Shown piece by piece: positions 22,067 through 32,345 of a stretch of 64,000 bases of DNA. Position numbers and translations under genes: made by a program. The stretch comes from Phycicoccus flavus (lineage in GTDB: Bacteria > Actinomycetota > Actinomycetes > Actinomycetales > Dermatophilaceae). Location: positions 16,360 to 80,359 of the forward strand of contig NZ_SAYU02000010.1 in NCBI RefSeq assembly GCF_004025965.2, in the 5' to 3' direction. Positions within the stretch are counted from its first letter, which is position 1, and each line of letters begins with the position of its first letter. Under the pieces are notes generated by a model. It was not told the DNA's origin and did not search any database. It worked only from the letters and a program-made list of their open reading frames with translations.

Positions 22067-22774
22067 TCAGGCGTCGCCCGCCGGCGGCCGGCGCGCCACG
22101 TAGACGGTGTTCGCGGCCTCGCCCCCGGCGAGGTGGTTGCGGAAGGTCACGACGTGGGCCTCGGCGGGCCCGAGGGCCGCACCGAGCAGGTCGACGACGT
22201 CCGGCTCCGGCGGCTCGTCCGACCACAGCGCGAAGACCCCGCCCGGCGTGAGCAGGTCGGCGAGGCGGGCCAGGCCCGGGGCCGTGTACAGGTCGGCGTG
22301 GTCCGGGCGCAGCAGCCAGTCGGGGGCGTGGTCGATGTCGAGCAGCACGGCGTCGTAGCGCCCGTCGCCCCGCCCCGTGCGCACGAGGTCGAAGAAGTCG
22401 TCGAGCACGAGGGCGACCCGTGGGTCGGCGGCGAGCCCCCGGGTGTCCTCGAACAGGTCGCGCTCGTGCCACGAGACCACCGGGGCCAGCGCCTCGACCA
22501 CGGTGAGGCTCGTGACCCGGGGGTCCTCCAGGGCGGCGCGGGCGGTGTAGCCGAGCCCGAGGCCGCCGACGAGCACCCGCAGGGAGTCCCCGTCGTGCGC
22601 GGCCAGGCCGATCCGGGCCAGCTCCTCCTCGCCGACGGTGAACTGGCTGGACATGAGGTAGTCCTCGCCGAGCCGCACCTCGTGGACGAGGCGCCGAGTC
22701 ACCGGGTCGGTGCGGCGGCGCAGGGTGACCGTGCCCCAGTCGGTGTCCGCCCGGTCCAGCTCCTCGATCCTCAT
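22067..22774 (-). CDS. Spermidine synthase-like methyltransferase
   Basis: 235 aa. A small N-terminal beta region (EELDRADTDWGTVTLRRR) is followed by a Rossmann domain with [30 protein letters not shown] and the DAVLLDIDHAPDW motif. It is a full-length paralogue of the truncated gene at the left edge of the window. It interrupts the usual adk-map order on the opposite strand. A -10-like TAGCCT (22786-22781) lies 6 nt before the ATG, suggesting a leaderless mRNA. Substrate unknown. Confidence 0.8.
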   Translation of the reverse strand: MRIEELDRADTDWGTVTLRRRTDPVTRRLVHEVRLGEDYLMSSQFTVGEEELARIGLAAHDGDSLRVLVGGLGLGYTARAALEDPRVTSLTVVEALAPVVSWHERDLFEDTRGLAADPRVALVLDDFFDLVRTGRGDGRYDAVLLDIDHAPDWLLRPDHADLYTAPGLARLADLLTPGGVFALWSDEPPEPDVVDLLGAALGPAEAHVVTFRNHLAGGEAANTVYVARRPPAGDA

Positions 22775-22843
22775 CCGGCGAGGCTAGCCCGCGCCCCGAC
22801 GGCCCCGGGGGAGCGGCGCCGGCCGGCGGGTATCGTGCGCGCC

Positions 22844-23698
22844 ATGGGACTGTTCACGCGTGACCGCTGCGAGGGCAAGACGGCCGTGCAGCTGGCCGGC
22901 ATGCGCACCGCCGGGCTGCTCGTCGGCCGGACGCTCGCGCTGCTCGCCGACGCGGTGCGCCCCGGCATGACGACCCTCGAGCTCGACACCCTGGCCGAGA
23001 CCCACATCCGCGACCACGGCGGCGTCCCGAACTTCCAGCTCGTGCCCGGCTACCGGCACACCCTGTGCACGTCGGTCAACGACGAGATCGTCCACGGCAT
23101 CCCGGGCAGCCGGGTCCTCCAGGAGGGCGACCTGCTCTCGATCGACTGCGGCGCCCAGGTCGGCCGGTGGAACGGCGACGCGGCGATCAGCCTCGTCGTC
23201 GGCGGCCGGGAGCACGGCCGCCCCGAGGACCTCGAGCTCGTCGACGACACCGAGGCCTCGCTGTGGGCCGGCATCGGCGCCCTGCGCACCGGCGGCGCGC
23301 TCTACGACGTCGGCGCGGCGGTCGAGGACTCGCTCACCGCGTCCGGGTCCCGCCGCGGGCGGCAGTACGGCATCGTCGAGGACTACGTCGGCCACGGCAT
23401 CGGCACCTCGATGCACATGGACCCGCAGGTCCCGAACTACCGGGTGTCCGGGCGCAGCCCGAGGGTCGTCGACGGCACGACGATCTGCATCGAGCCGATG
23501 GTCACCCTCGGCGACCAGGACAACACCGTGCTGGACGACGACTGGACCATCGTCACCAAGGACGGCTCGCGGGCCGCGCACTGGGAGCACTCGGTGGCGG
23601 TCACCGACGCCGGGCTGCACGTCCTCACGGCGCTCGACGGCGGGGCCGAGCGGCTGGGGGCGATGGGGCTCCCCTTCGCCGCCATCGACCCCGCGTAG
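22844..23698 (+). CDS. map: Methionine aminopeptidase, type I
   Basis: Removes N-terminal methionine co-translationally. 284 aa, pita-bread fold. Metal ligands can be placed in SIDCGAQ (Asp), WNGDAAIS (Asp), VGHGIGTSMH (His), CIEPMV (Glu) and HWEHSVAV (Glu). No SH3-type N-terminal extension. TATCGT at 22831-22836 ends 7 nt before the ATG and there is no ribosome binding site, so translation is probably leaderless. Confidence 0.94.
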   Translation: MGLFTRDRCEGKTAVQLAGMRTAGLLVGRTLALLADAVRPGMTTLELDTLAETHIRDHGGVPNFQLVPGYRHTLCTSVNDEIVHGIPGSRVLQEGDLLSIDCGAQVGRWNGDAAISLVVGGREHGRPEDLELVDDTEASLWAGIGALRTGGALYDVGAAVEDSLTASGSRRGRQYGIVEDYVGHGIGTSMHMDPQVPNYRVSGRSPRVVDGTTICIEPMVTLGDQDNTVLDDDWTIVTKDGSRAAHWEHSVAVTDAGLHVLTALDGGAERLGAMGLPFAAIDPA

Positions 23699-23793
23699 GC
23701 CCGGCGCCGCGGCGGGTGACCCATCTCTCGCCGGCGTCCGCACCGGGCGTGGCTAGGGTGACAGGCGGACACCACGCCGACGAGGAGGCTGCG

Positions 23794-25677
23794 ATGACGC
23801 GCTCGCCCGACGGAGGGCTCCTCGCCCTCGCCGACGGCTTCGAGCCCCGCACCCGGGCCGACTGGCAGCGTCTCGTCGCGGAGGTCCTCGACCGCCGGCG
23901 GACCGACGACGGGCACACCGCGCCGGAGGACGCCGAGCGGGCCCTCGTCACCGCCCTCGACGGTGGCCTGACGACCGACGGCCTCTACCTGCGCACCGAC
24001 CGCGCCCTCGGCCGGCCCGGCGCCATGCCCTTCGTGCGCGGGCGGGTCGTGCGCGACGGCGCGGCGCCGTGGGACGTCCGGGCGCTGCACGACGACCCCG
24101 ACGCCGCCCGCAGCCGTGCGCACGTCCTCGACGACCTCGAGCACGGCGTGACCTCGGTCTGGGTGCACGTGGGGGAGGACGGCGTGGCCGCCGCCGACCT
24201 GCCCGAGGTGCTCGCCGACGTCCGGCTCGACCTCGCACCAGTGCACGTGTCGTCCGTCACCGACCAGCCGGGTGCGGCCCGGGCCCTGCTGGACCACGTC
24301 GGGGACGCCCCGAGCGCCGGCGGCGGGCTCGGGCTGGACCCGCTCGGCGCCGCGTTGCGCACCGGCGCCGCCCCCGACCTCGACCCGCTCGCCGACCTGG
24401 CCCGCGCACTGGACGGGCGGACGGGGTGGAGCGCGCTCACCGTCGACGCGCGCGTCCTGCACGACGCCGGGGCCGCCGAGGTCGACGCCCTCGCGGCCGG
24501 TGTCGCCACCGCCGCCGTCTACGTCCGGCACCTGGCGGACGCCGGACTGGACCTCGCGCGGGCGTTCACGCTCGTCGACCTGCGGCTGCCGGCGACCGCC
24601 GACCAGTTCCTCACCGCCGCCGTGCTGCGGGCCGCGCGCCGGCTCTGGGCGCGCGTGGGCGAGGTCGCGGGCGTCCCGGAGGAGGTCCGCGGGCTGCGGA
24701 CCCACGCCGTGACGAGCCTGCGGATGGCGACCCGCGAGGACCCGTTCGTCAACGTCCTGCGCAGCACCCTGGCCGTCATGGGCGCCTCGGTCGGGGGCGC
24801 CGACGCCGTCACCGTCCTGCCGCACGACACCGTGGCGGGCCTGCCCGAGCGGTTCTCGCGCCGGCTGGCCCGCAACACCCAGATCCTCCTGGCCGCCGAG
24901 TCCAACGTCGGTCGGGTCACCGACCCCGGCGGCGGGTCCTGGTACCTCGAGACCCTCACCGACGACGTCGCCCGCCGGGCCTGGGCCCGGGTGCAGGAGG
25001 TCGAGCGGGCCGGTGGGGCCCTCGCGGCCGCCGGCGACGGGGTGTTCCACCGCTGGGCCGAGGACGCGCGCTCGGACCGCGACCGGCTGCTCGCCACCCG
25101 GGCCCGCCCCCTCACCGGCGTCTCGATGTTCCCGAACCTCCAGGACACCGCCGCCCCGCGCCGCCCCCGGCGGGAGCCGCGGACCGGCGACGGCGCGCTC
25201 GTGCCGCACCGCGACGCCGCCGCCTACGAGGCGCTGCGCGACCGGGCCCGGGCCCTCGACCACCCGGTCGTCACCGTCCGCACCCTCGGCGAGCAGCGCG
25301 ACTCCGGCCCGCGCCAGGGCTTCGTGCTCAACCTGCTCGCGGCGGGCGGGATCGCGGCCACCGAGGACCCCACCCCCGTCGCGGTCCTCGCCTCGAGCGG
25401 CCGGCAGTACGCCGAGCACGGCCGCGCCGCCGTCCAGGAGTTGCGGGCGGCCGGCGCGAGGCACGTCCTCGTCGCGGGTCGGGCCACCGAGCTGGGCGAG
25501 GCCGCGGACGCCGTCGACGGCGAGGTCCACGACGGCATGGACGTCGTCGCCCTCCTCGGCGGGCTGCTCGACCGCCTCGGCGCCCCGGCGGACGGACCGG
25601 AGCCGGCCGCCCCCGACCCCGCCGAGACGGCCGTCCCCGGCGGGACGGACGGCGCCGGCGAGGAGGACCCGCGATGA
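23794..25677 (+). CDS. mutA: Methylmalonyl-CoA mutase, small subunit
   Basis: 627 aa. Non-catalytic partner of MutB in the B12-dependent interconversion of methylmalonyl-CoA and succinyl-CoA (propionate metabolism). It has the degenerate TIM-barrel region with [30 protein letters not shown] and [15 protein letters not shown], and a C-terminal B12-binding-like Rossmann domain without the DxHxxG motif. The ATG at 23794 has CGAGGAGG upstream. Its stop overlaps the mutB ATG (ATGA). A -10-like TAGGGT lies at 23753. Confidence 0.93.
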   Translation: MTRSPDGGLLALADGFEPRTRADWQRLVAEVLDRRRTDDGHTAPEDAERALVTALDGGLTTDGLYLRTDRALGRPGAMPFVRGRVVRDGAAPWDVRALHDDPDAARSRAHVLDDLEHGVTSVWVHVGEDGVAAADLPEVLADVRLDLAPVHVSSVTDQPGAARALLDHVGDAPSAGGGLGLDPLGAALRTGAAPDLDPLADLARALDGRTGWSALTVDARVLHDAGAAEVDALAAGVATAAVYVRHLADAGLDLARAFTLVDLRLPATADQFLTAAVLRAARRLWARVGEVAGVPEEVRGLRTHAVTSLRMATREDPFVNVLRSTLAVMGASVGGADAVTVLPHDTVAGLPERFSRRLARNTQILLAAESNVGRVTDPGGGSWYLETLTDDVARRAWARVQEVERAGGALAAAGDGVFHRWAEDARSDRDRLLATRARPLTGVSMFPNLQDTAAPRRPRREPRTGDGALVPHRDAAAYEALRDRARALDHPVVTVRTLGEQRDSGPRQGFVLNLLAAGGIAATEDPTPVAVLASSGRQYAEHGRAAVQELRAAGARHVLVAGRATELGEAADAVDGEVHDGMDVVALLGGLLDRLGAPADGPEPAAPDPAETAVPGGTDGAGEEDPR

Positions 25678-27833
25678 GCGGCGTGCCCGACCTGTCGGAC
25701 GTCGACCTCGGCGACGCCGCCCCGGCGCCCCCACCCGAGCACGCCGAGCGCCCCGCGCCGTGGCTCACCCCCGAGCAGATCCCGGTGGACGCCGTCCACA
25801 CCGAGGCCGACCTCGAGGGCCTGGACTTCCTCGACACCGTGCCCGGTGCGCCGCCGTACCTGCGCGGGCCGTACCCGACGATGTACACCACCCAGCCGTG
25901 GACCATCCGCCAGTACGCCGGCTTCAGCACGGCCGAGGAGTCCAACGCCTTCTACCGTCGCAACCTCGCGGCCGGGCAGAAGGGCCTGTCGGTGGCCTTC
26001 GACCTCGCGACCCACCGCGGCTACGACTCCGACCACCCGCGCGTCGCCGGCGACGTCGGGATGGCCGGGGTGGCCATCGACTCCATCGCCGACATGCGCG
26101 TCCTCTTCGACGGCATCCCGCTGGACCGGATGTCGGTGTCGATGACGATGAACGGCGCCGTCGTGCCCGTGCTCGCGCTCTACGTCGTCGCGGCCGAGGA
26201 GCAGGGGGTGAGCCCGGACCGCCTCACGGGGACCATCCAGAACGACATCCTCAAGGAGTTCATGGTCCGCAACACCTACATCTACCCGCCCGAGCCCTCG
26301 ATGCGGATCATCAGCGACATCTTCGCCTACACGAGCCAGGAGATGCCGCGCTTCAACTCCATCTCCATCTCCGGCTACCACATGCAGGAGGCCGGGGCGA
26401 CGCAGGACCTCGAGCTCGCCTACACCCTCGCCGACGGCGTCGAGTACATCCGGGCGGGCAAGGCCGTCGGCCTGGACGTCGACCGCTTCGCCCCCCGGCT
26501 GTCGTTCTTCTGGGCCGTCGGGATGAACTTCTACATGGAGGTCGCGAAGCTGCGCGCGGCCCGGCTGCTGTGGGCGCGGCTCGTGCGCGACCAGGGCGGC
26601 ACCCACCCGAAGTCGCTGTCGCTGCGCACGCACTGCCAGACCTCCGGCTGGTCCCTCACCGCGCAGGACGTCTTCAACAACGTCGTGCGCACCTGCGTCG
26701 AGGCGATGGCCGCCACCCAGGGCCACACCCAGAGCCTGCACACCAACGCCCTCGACGAGGCCATCGCGCTCCCGACGGACTTCTCGGCCCGGATCGCCCG
26801 CAACACCCAGCTGGTCCTCCAGCACGAGTCGGGGACGACGCGGACCATCGACCCGTGGGGCGGGTCGGCGTTCGTCGAACGGCTCACCCACGACCTCGCC
26901 CGCCGGGCCTGGCAGCACATCGAGGAGGTCGAGGCGGCCGGCGGCATGGCCAGCGCCATCGGGGCCGGCATCCCCAAGATGCGCATCGAGGAGGCCGCCG
27001 CCCGCACCCAGGCCCGGATCGACGCCGGCCTGCAGTCGGTCATCGGCGTCAACACCTACCCGGTCGACGAGGACGAGCCCATCGAGGTGCTGAAGGTCGC
27101 GGGCGACGAGGTGCGCCGCGGCCAGGTCGCCCGGCTGGAGCGGCTGCGGGCCGAGCGCGACGAGGAGGCCTGCCGGGCCGCGCTGGCGCGGATGACCGAG
27201 GCCGCCCGGGCGGGGTCGGACGGCTCGCTCGGGACCAACCTGCTGGCGCTCGCCGTCGACGCCGCCCGGGCGCAGGCGACCGTGGGGGAGATGTCGGCCG
27301 CCATGGAGGAGGCCTTCGGCCGCTACACCGCCCAGATCCGTACGATCGGGGGCGTGTACGGCGCCGAGGCGGGGGAGGACGAGGCGGTCCGCGAGGCGCA
27401 GGCCGCGGTCGAGGCGTTCGAGGAGGCCGAGGGGCGGCGTCCGCGCATCCTCGTCGCGAAGATGGGCCAGGACGGGCACGACCGCGGGCAGAAGGTCATC
27501 GCCACCGCCTTCGCCGACCTCGGCTTCGACGTCGACGTCGGCCCGCTGTTCCAGACCCCCGAGGAGGTGGCCCGGCAGGCGGTGGAGGCCGACGTCCACG
27601 TCGTCGGGGTCAGCTCGCTGGCGGCGGGCCACCTCACCCTCGTCCCCGCCCTCCGGCAGGCGCTGGACGACCTCGGCCGCGAGGACCTCGTCATCGTCGT
27701 CGGCGGCGTCATCCCCGACCAGGACCACGACGCGCTGCGGGCGGCCGGCGCGGACGCGATCTACCCTCCCGGCACGGTCATCAGCCGGGCGGCCCTCGCC
27801 CTCGTCGCCGACCTGCGCGAGCGGCTCGGGTGA
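25674..27833 (+). CDS. mutB: Methylmalonyl-CoA mutase, large (catalytic) subunit
   Basis: 719 aa. The TIM barrel carries [30 protein letters not shown], in which the Tyr and Arg contact the substrate, and [21 protein letters not shown]. The C-terminal cobalamin domain has the DxHxxG motif as D600-G-H602-D-R-G605 in [13 protein letters not shown], so the lower axial histidine is present. Four-base overlaps on both sides link it to mutA and meaB. Confidence 0.97.
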   Translation: MSGVPDLSDVDLGDAAPAPPPEHAERPAPWLTPEQIPVDAVHTEADLEGLDFLDTVPGAPPYLRGPYPTMYTTQPWTIRQYAGFSTAEESNAFYRRNLAAGQKGLSVAFDLATHRGYDSDHPRVAGDVGMAGVAIDSIADMRVLFDGIPLDRMSVSMTMNGAVVPVLALYVVAAEEQGVSPDRLTGTIQNDILKEFMVRNTYIYPPEPSMRIISDIFAYTSQEMPRFNSISISGYHMQEAGATQDLELAYTLADGVEYIRAGKAVGLDVDRFAPRLSFFWAVGMNFYMEVAKLRAARLLWARLVRDQGGTHPKSLSLRTHCQTSGWSLTAQDVFNNVVRTCVEAMAATQGHTQSLHTNALDEAIALPTDFSARIARNTQLVLQHESGTTRTIDPWGGSAFVERLTHDLARRAWQHIEEVEAAGGMASAIGAGIPKMRIEEAAARTQARIDAGLQSVIGVNTYPVDEDEPIEVLKVAGDEVRRGQVARLERLRAERDEEACRAALARMTEAARAGSDGSLGTNLLALAVDAARAQATVGEMSAAMEEAFGRYTAQIRTIGGVYGAEAGEDEAVREAQAAVEAFEEAEGRRPRILVAKMGQDGHDRGQKVIATAFADLGFDVDVGPLFQTPEEVARQAVEADVHVVGVSSLAAGHLTLVPALRQALDDLGREDLVIVVGGVIPDQDHDALRAAGADAIYPPGTVISRAALALVADLRERLG

Positions 27834-28846
27834 GGCCGGTCCCGACCTCGGACCTCGTCTCGGGGGTGCGCGACGGCTCGCGCCAGGCGGTCGCCCGGGC
27901 CATCACGCTGCTGGAGTCGCGCCGTCCCGACCACCGCGAGCAGGCCCGCGAGCTGCTGGCCGCCCTCGCCGACCGCACCGGTGGCGCCGTCCGGGTGGGG
28001 GTCTCCGGGGTGCCCGGCGCGGGGAAGTCGACCTTCGTCGACGCCCTCGGCACCCGCCTGGTCGAGGCCGGGCACCGGGTGGCGGTCGTCGCCGTCGACC
28101 CCAGCTCGCGGCGCACCGGGGGCTCGATCCTCGGGGACCGCACCCGGATGGCGCGGCTGGCGGCCAGCGACGACGCGTTCGTGCGCCCCAGCCCCGCCGG
28201 TCGCCACCTCGGCGGGGTGGCCCGGGCGACCCGGGAGTCGATGCTCGTCCTCGAGGCCGCGGGCTTCGACGTCGTCGTCGTCGAGACCGTCGGGGTGGGC
28301 CAGAACGAGATCGCCGTGTCCGAGATGGTCGACACCTTCGTGCTGCTCACCCTGGCCCGGGCCGGCGACCAGCTCCAGGGCATCAAGCGCGGCATCCTCG
28401 AGCTCGCCGACGTCATCGCCGTGAACAAGGCCGACGGCGATGGCGAGACCCCGGCCAAGGGCGCCGCCCGCGAGCTCGCCGGGGCGCTGCGGATCATGCT
28501 GCCGGGGGCGGACGTGCGCAGGCCGCCGGTCCTCACCTGCTCGGCGCTCACCGGGTCCGGGCTGGACGAGGTCTGGCAGGCGGTGCTCGACCACCGCGCG
28601 CACATCGAGGAGCACGGGTCGCTGGCCGCGCGGCGCGCCGGGCAGCAGGAGGACTGGATGTGGGCGATGGTCGACGCCGCCCTCGCCGACGGGGTCCGCG
28701 ACTCCGCCGGCGTCCGGGCCGAGCGCGCGGACCTCGAGCGCGCCGTCCGTGAGGGGTCGCTGAGCGCGGTCGAGGCGTCGGCGCGGGTCCTCGCGCTCTA
28801 CGCCGCCGACCTGCGGGCCGCGAGCGAGCACCCGCCGGAGGGCTGA
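27830..28846 (+). CDS. meaB: MeaB/ArgK G-protein chaperone of methylmalonyl-CoA mutase
   Basis: 338 aa. GTPase that gates cofactor loading and protects the mutase (MMAA homologue). Walker A GVPGAGKS at 60-67, [22 protein letters not shown] with the catalytic-like Asp, [12 protein letters not shown] for G3 and VNKADGDG for G4. A C-terminal dimerisation arm is present. GTG at 27830 overlaps the mutB stop (GTGA). Last gene of the operon. Confidence 0.95.
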   Translation: MRPVPTSDLVSGVRDGSRQAVARAITLLESRRPDHREQARELLAALADRTGGAVRVGVSGVPGAGKSTFVDALGTRLVEAGHRVAVVAVDPSSRRTGGSILGDRTRMARLAASDDAFVRPSPAGRHLGGVARATRESMLVLEAAGFDVVVVETVGVGQNEIAVSEMVDTFVLLTLARAGDQLQGIKRGILELADVIAVNKADGDGETPAKGAARELAGALRIMLPGADVRRPPVLTCSALTGSGLDEVWQAVLDHRAHIEEHGSLAARRAGQQEDWMWAMVDAALADGVRDSAGVRAERADLERAVREGSLSAVEASARVLALYAADLRAASEHPPEG

Positions 28847-29172
28847 GCGCGGCGGCGCCGGCGCCGCCGCACACCGGATCCGCGCGCTCCGTCGCAGCGG
28901 AACGCGGCGGACACCGTCCCAACGGCCGATGGCGCGGCGTCAACGGCCGATGTGCGCGGGTCCGAAGGGACCGATGTGACGGCGAGTGGCGTCCGGGCGT
29001 GTCGTCCCGTCGGAATCATCCATCCCAGCGACAACGACGACGGTCCCGACCTCCGCATCAGGCGCATCCCCTGCACCACCTCTGCCTCTCGCCGCGGATC
29101 GAGGGACCGACCGGCTCGCCCCCGGTGCTCCGAGTCGCCATTCCCTGCACCCATTCCTCAAGGAGCCCTGCC
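28847..29172. other. Intergenic region with spaced CCGATG repeats
   Basis: A 326-bp gap. Three copies of CCGATG occur at 28926-28931, 28947-28952 and 28971-28976, the first two within the 11-bp repeat AACGGCCGATG. Between the second and third lies a small hairpin GGTCC-GAAG-GGACC near 28959-28972. They precede the secreted-protein gene by about 200 bp. No ORF with a recognisable product. Confidence 0.5.
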
Positions 29173-29853
29173 GTGCGTACCTCCACCATGTCCCGGGTGA
29201 CCGCTGCCCTCGCAGCCTCGCTCGTCCTCCTCGCCGGCGCCGCCGGATCCGCCGAAGCCGCCAAGGGCGGCAACGGCGGCGGCGGCAAGGGCGGGGGCAA
29301 GCCCTCGTCCACCACCACCACCCTCACCGGCCCGGCCGCCATCCAGGCCGCGCACGACGCCACCTGCCGCGTCGTCGTCGAGTACACCTCGTGCGCCTCG
29401 CTGACCGTGAAGATCGCCGACTTCGGCAACACCGGCTGGGCCGCCCAGTCCAGCCCGGCCACCGGCACCGTCACGTACAACAGCTACTACAAGACCGCCA
29501 CCCAGGCCGACTGGAGCCACGTCGTCGCCCACGAGGTCGGCGGCCACGTCGACACCTGGAACGAGATCGTCGCCAAGGTCGGCGTCACCCAGGCCTGGAC
29601 CGACTACTACGACGTGGACCGCTTCGCGCAGGGCTGGGCCACGACCTCGTGGGGCACCCTCTCCACCGGCGCCCGGTCGTTCTCGACCTCCGACGCCAAG
29701 GAGGCCTTCCTCGACTGCGTCGGCCCGGTGGCCCACGGCTACCGCGGAAACTACCTCTACACCTGGGGCCTCACGACGAGCACCCAGCAGAAGCGGTTCT
29801 GCACCGGCGTCGACACCGTGCTGAGCGCCGCCCTCACCTCCTCGCCGAGCTGA
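29173..29853 (+). CDS. Secreted protein of unknown function with an HEVGGH motif
   Basis: 226 aa from GTG 29173, which has AAGGAG eight bases upstream; ATG 29188 is an alternative. A signal peptide is clear (VTAALAASLVLLAGAAGSAEA), followed by a Gly/Lys linker (GGNGGGGKGGGK) and a mature domain with four cysteines. Residues 119-125 read AHEVGGH, resembling zinc-peptidase HExxH but with three residues between Glu and the second His. A protease role is therefore only a guess. I do not recognise the family. Followed by a strong terminator; monocistronic. Confidence 0.75.
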   Translation: MRTSTMSRVTAALAASLVLLAGAAGSAEAAKGGNGGGGKGGGKPSSTTTTLTGPAAIQAAHDATCRVVVEYTSCASLTVKIADFGNTGWAAQSSPATGTVTYNSYYKTATQADWSHVVAHEVGGHVDTWNEIVAKVGVTQAWTDYYDVDRFAQGWATTSWGTLSTGARSFSTSDAKEAFLDCVGPVAHGYRGNYLYTWGLTTSTQQKRFCTGVDTVLSAALTSSPS

Positions 29854-29862
29854 CGAGGACCT

Positions 29863-29943
29863 GACGGGGCCCCCTGCACCCCGTCCCCGACGGGCCCCCT
29901 GCACCCGTCGACCGGGCCGGCCACGCACCCGCGTGGCCGGCCC
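29863..29943 (+). terminator. Tandem repeats and terminator hairpin before infA
   Basis: Two near-identical short inverted repeats, GACGGG...CCCGTC, with the shared centre GGCCCCCTGCACCC, lie at about 29863-29909. A perfect 13-bp stem follows: GGGCCGGCCACGC (29914-29926), loop ACCC, GCGTGGCCGGCCC (29931-29943). The sequence then continues TTCGTCG. Confidence 0.75.
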
Positions 29944-29963
29944 TTCGTCGCGTCCCCGCCGAT

Positions 29964-29993
29964 TTCCGCTTCCGGCGCGTCCTGGCGTACCAT
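29964..29993 (+). promoter_or_regulatory. Predicted promoter of the infA-alpha operon
   Basis: TTCCGC (29964-29969), an 18-bp spacer and TACCAT (29988-29993). The upstream context CCGATTT matches the rpsL and rpsJ promoters even though the -35 hexamer is poor. Confidence 0.45.
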
Positions 29994-30060
29994 CGAATGT
30001 CGGTCACGTGTGCGATCCGCATCGGGCAACCTCGCGGCAGCAGCACGGGACCGATTTCCA

Positions 30061-30091
30061 TGGGCGGCCTCATGCATCGATGGGCCGCCCA
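30061..30091 (+). promoter_or_regulatory. Leader hairpin upstream of infA
   Basis: Perfect 9-bp stem TGGGCGGCC (30061-30069) with GGCCGCCCA (30083-30091), ending 10 nt before the ribosome binding site GAGAGGG of infA. It could control IF1 translation; no family is recognised. Confidence 0.5.
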
Positions 30092-30110
30092 CCAAGCGGA
30101 TTGAGAGGGT

Positions 30111-30332
30111 ATGGCCAAGAAGGACGGCGTCATCGAGATCGAGGGCACGATCGTCGAGGCTCTTCCGAACGCGATGTTCCGCGTGGAGCTGACGAACGGT
30201 CACAAGGTGCTCGCGCACATCTCCGGCAAGATGCGACAGCACTACATCCGGATCCTCCCCGAGGACCGCGTGGTGGTGGAGCTGAGCCCGTACGACCTGA
30301 CCCGCGGCCGCATCGTCTTCCGCTACCGCTGA
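30111..30332 (+). CDS. infA: Translation initiation factor IF-1
   Basis: 73 aa, one S1/OB fold. [27 protein letters not shown] and [15 protein letters not shown] are diagnostic. Binds the 30S A-site during initiation. Placed before rpmJ-rpsM-rpsK-rpsD-rpoA-rplQ, the standard actinobacterial order. Confidence 0.97.
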   Translation: MAKKDGVIEIEGTIVEALPNAMFRVELTNGHKVLAHISGKMRQHYIRILPEDRVVVELSPYDLTRGRIVFRYR

Positions 30333-30363
30333 GACACCAGACCGACGAGACAGCAAAGGCACC

Positions 30364-30477
30364 ATGAAGGTTCAGCCGAGCGTCAAGAAGATCTGTGACA
30401 AGTGCAAGGTGATCCGCCGCAACGGGCGGGTCATGGTGATCTGCGACAACCTGCGCCACAAGCAGCGCCAGGGCTGA
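30364..30477 (+). CDS. rpmJ: 50S ribosomal protein L36
   Basis: 37 aa: [15 protein letters not shown] at the start and HKQRQG at the end. It keeps the zinc ribbon C11, C14, C27, H32, so this is the zinc-containing form. Starts 31 bp after infA. Confidence 0.96.
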   Translation: MKVQPSVKKICDKCKVIRRNGRVMVICDNLRHKQRQG

Positions 30478-30701
30478 CCGGAGTCAGCCGCAGGACACCG
30501 CCCCGTCCGGGGCCGCACGGGTCACGGAGACTCGAGCAACGCAGCACAGAAGAAGCACGCAGTACCCGATCCCCGTCGAGCCACCTGTAGGAGGTGGGCG
30601 CGGGACGTCACCCCCGGCCCGGAGGCCGGGGACCGGACCAGGATGGGCCGGACCGGTACTGCACCAGACCTCCGGACACCACAGAACAGGAAACCATCCG
30701 C
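30478..30701 (+). promoter_or_regulatory. rpmJ-rpsM gap with hairpin leader
   Basis: 224 bp without a gene. A hairpin CCCCGGCC (30612-30619), loop CGGA, GGCCGGGG (30624-30631) lies 70 bp before rpsM. It may terminate part of the infA-rpmJ transcripts or act as an rpsM leader. Confidence 0.45.
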
Positions 30702-31079
30702 ATGGCACGTCTGATGGGCGTCGACCTCCCGCGCGACAAGCGCGCCGAGGTCGCACTGACCTACATCTTCGGAGTCGGGCGCACGAGCGCCCAGAAGGCC
30801 CTCGCGGCCACCGGCGTCAGCCCGGACACCCGGGTCAAGGACCTCGGCGACGACGACCTGGTCAAGCTGCGCGACTGGATCGAGGACAACCTGCGGGTCG
30901 AGGGCGACCTCCGCCGCGAGGTCGCGTCCGACATCCGCCGCAAGGTCGAGATCGGGTCCTACGAGGGTCTGCGGCACCGCCGTGGCCTCCCGGTGCGCGG
31001 TCAGCGCACCAAGACCAACGCGCGCACCCGCAAGGGCCCCAAGCGCACCGTGGCCGGCAAGAAGAAGGCCGGTAAGTGA
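30702..31079 (+). CDS. rpsM: 30S ribosomal protein S13
   Basis: 125 aa. [26 protein letters not shown] and the C-terminal [22 protein letters not shown] are typical. Contacts the P-site tRNA and the 50S bridge B1. Confidence 0.97.
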   Translation: MARLMGVDLPRDKRAEVALTYIFGVGRTSAQKALAATGVSPDTRVKDLGDDDLVKLRDWIEDNLRVEGDLRREVASDIRRKVEIGSYEGLRHRRGLPVRGQRTKTNARTRKGPKRTVAGKKKAGK

Positions 31080-31138
31080 CCTGCGCCTCCCCGCGCGTCA
31101 CGCCACCTCATCCGAAGACTTCGTAGGAGAACACGCTT

Positions 31139-31543
31139 ATGCCTCCCAAGGGCCGCACGACCGGCGCCAAGAAGGTGCGCCGCAAGGAGAAGAAGAACGT
31201 CGCCGTGGGCCAGGCCCACATCAAGAGCACGTTCAACAACACGATCATCTCGATCACCGACCCCACCGGTGCCGTCATCTCCTGGGCCTCCGCGGGCCAG
31301 GTCGGCTTCAAGGGGTCCCGCAAGTCCACGCCGTTCGCCGCGCAGACCGCCGCCGAGGCCGCTGCGCGCCGTGCCATGGAGCACGGGATGCGCAAGGTGG
31401 ACGTCTTCGTCAAGGGCCCGGGGTCCGGTCGTGAGACCGCCATCCGCTCCCTGACCGCGGCCGGCCTCGAGGTCGGCTCGATCCAGGACGTCACGCCGCA
31501 GCCGCACAACGGTGTCCGCCCGCCCAAGCGCCGCCGCGTCTGA
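31139..31543 (+). CDS. rpsK: 30S ribosomal protein S11
   Basis: 134 aa. Platform protein near the Shine-Dalgarno helix. [19 protein letters not shown] and [15 protein letters not shown] are the conserved blocks; it ends [19 protein letters not shown] precedes the ATG. Confidence 0.97.
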   Translation: MPPKGRTTGAKKVRRKEKKNVAVGQAHIKSTFNNTIISITDPTGAVISWASAGQVGFKGSRKSTPFAAQTAAEAAARRAMEHGMRKVDVFVKGPGSGRETAIRSLTAAGLEVGSIQDVTPQPHNGVRPPKRRRV

Positions 31544-31578
31544 GCGCCGACAGACTTCGCGAAAGGTAAGAGAGAGAC

Positions 31579-32187
31579 ATGGCCCGTTACACCGGACCCA
31601 TCACGAAGAAGTCGCGTCGCCTCAAGACCGACCTCGTCGGTGGTGACAAGAACTTCGACCTCCGCCCGTTCCCGCCCGGCCAGCACGGCCGCCGCCGGAT
31701 GCAGGAGAAGGAGTACCTGACCCAGCTGCAGGAGAAGCAGAAGGCCCGCTTCACCTACGGCGTCATGGAGAAGCAGTTCCGTCGGTACTACAAGGAGGCG
31801 GCCAACCGCCCCGGCAAGACCGGCGAGAACATCCTGACGATCCTCGAGTCCCGGCTCGACAACGTCGTCTACCGCGCCGGCCTGGCCCGGACCCGCCGCC
31901 ACTCGCGCCAGCTCGTGAGCCACGGCCACTTCGAGGTCAACGGCGTGCGCGTCGACGTCCCGAGCTACCGGGTCGAGCAGTTCGACATCATCACCGTGCG
32001 CAAGCAGTCGGTGGAGTCCTTCCCGTTCCAGCTCGCCCGCGAGACCTTCGGCGACCGCCCCACCCCGGCCTGGCTCCAGGTCGTCCCGGGCTCGCTGCAG
32101 ATCCTCGTCCACCAGCTGCCGACGCGTGAGCAGATCGACACGGTCCTCACCGAGCAGCTCATCGTCGAGTTCTACTCCAAGAACTGA
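31579..32187 (+). CDS. rpsD: 30S ribosomal protein S4
   Basis: 202 aa. Assembly initiator, with the S4 RNA-binding domain [32 protein letters not shown]. The N-terminus ([15 protein letters not shown]) lacks the four-cysteine zinc knuckle, so it is the zinc-free form common in actinobacteria. Confidence 0.97.
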   Translation: MARYTGPITKKSRRLKTDLVGGDKNFDLRPFPPGQHGRRRMQEKEYLTQLQEKQKARFTYGVMEKQFRRYYKEAANRPGKTGENILTILESRLDNVVYRAGLARTRRHSRQLVSHGHFEVNGVRVDVPSYRVEQFDIITVRKQSVESFPFQLARETFGDRPTPAWLQVVPGSLQILVHQLPTREQIDTVLTEQLIVEFYSKN

Positions 32188-32220
32188 CCCTCGGGGGCCC
32201 CGCGCCCCCGCCCCGGGTCG

Positions 32221-32241
32221 CCCGGTGCCCCACGCACCGGG
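32221..32241 (+). terminator. Hairpin between rpsD and rpoA
   Basis: Perfect 8-bp stem CCCGGTGC (32221-32228), loop of five, GCACCGGG (32234-32241), in the 158-bp rpsD-rpoA gap. It may attenuate or process the transcript before rpoA. Confidence 0.5.
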
Positions 32242-32345
32242 TGGCCCGTCCCAGGCCCGGCCACGGACGGATGTGGCCGGGACGGCCGGTCGGACCGGCA
32301 GCGTGCGAGTCATATAGCGGGCCGCACGAGAAAGAGAGATCCACC

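Noticed and set aside
25224..27728. An 834-codon minus-strand frame opposite mutA/mutB
   Set aside because: Shadow of the mutase genes; composition is that of reversed codon bias.
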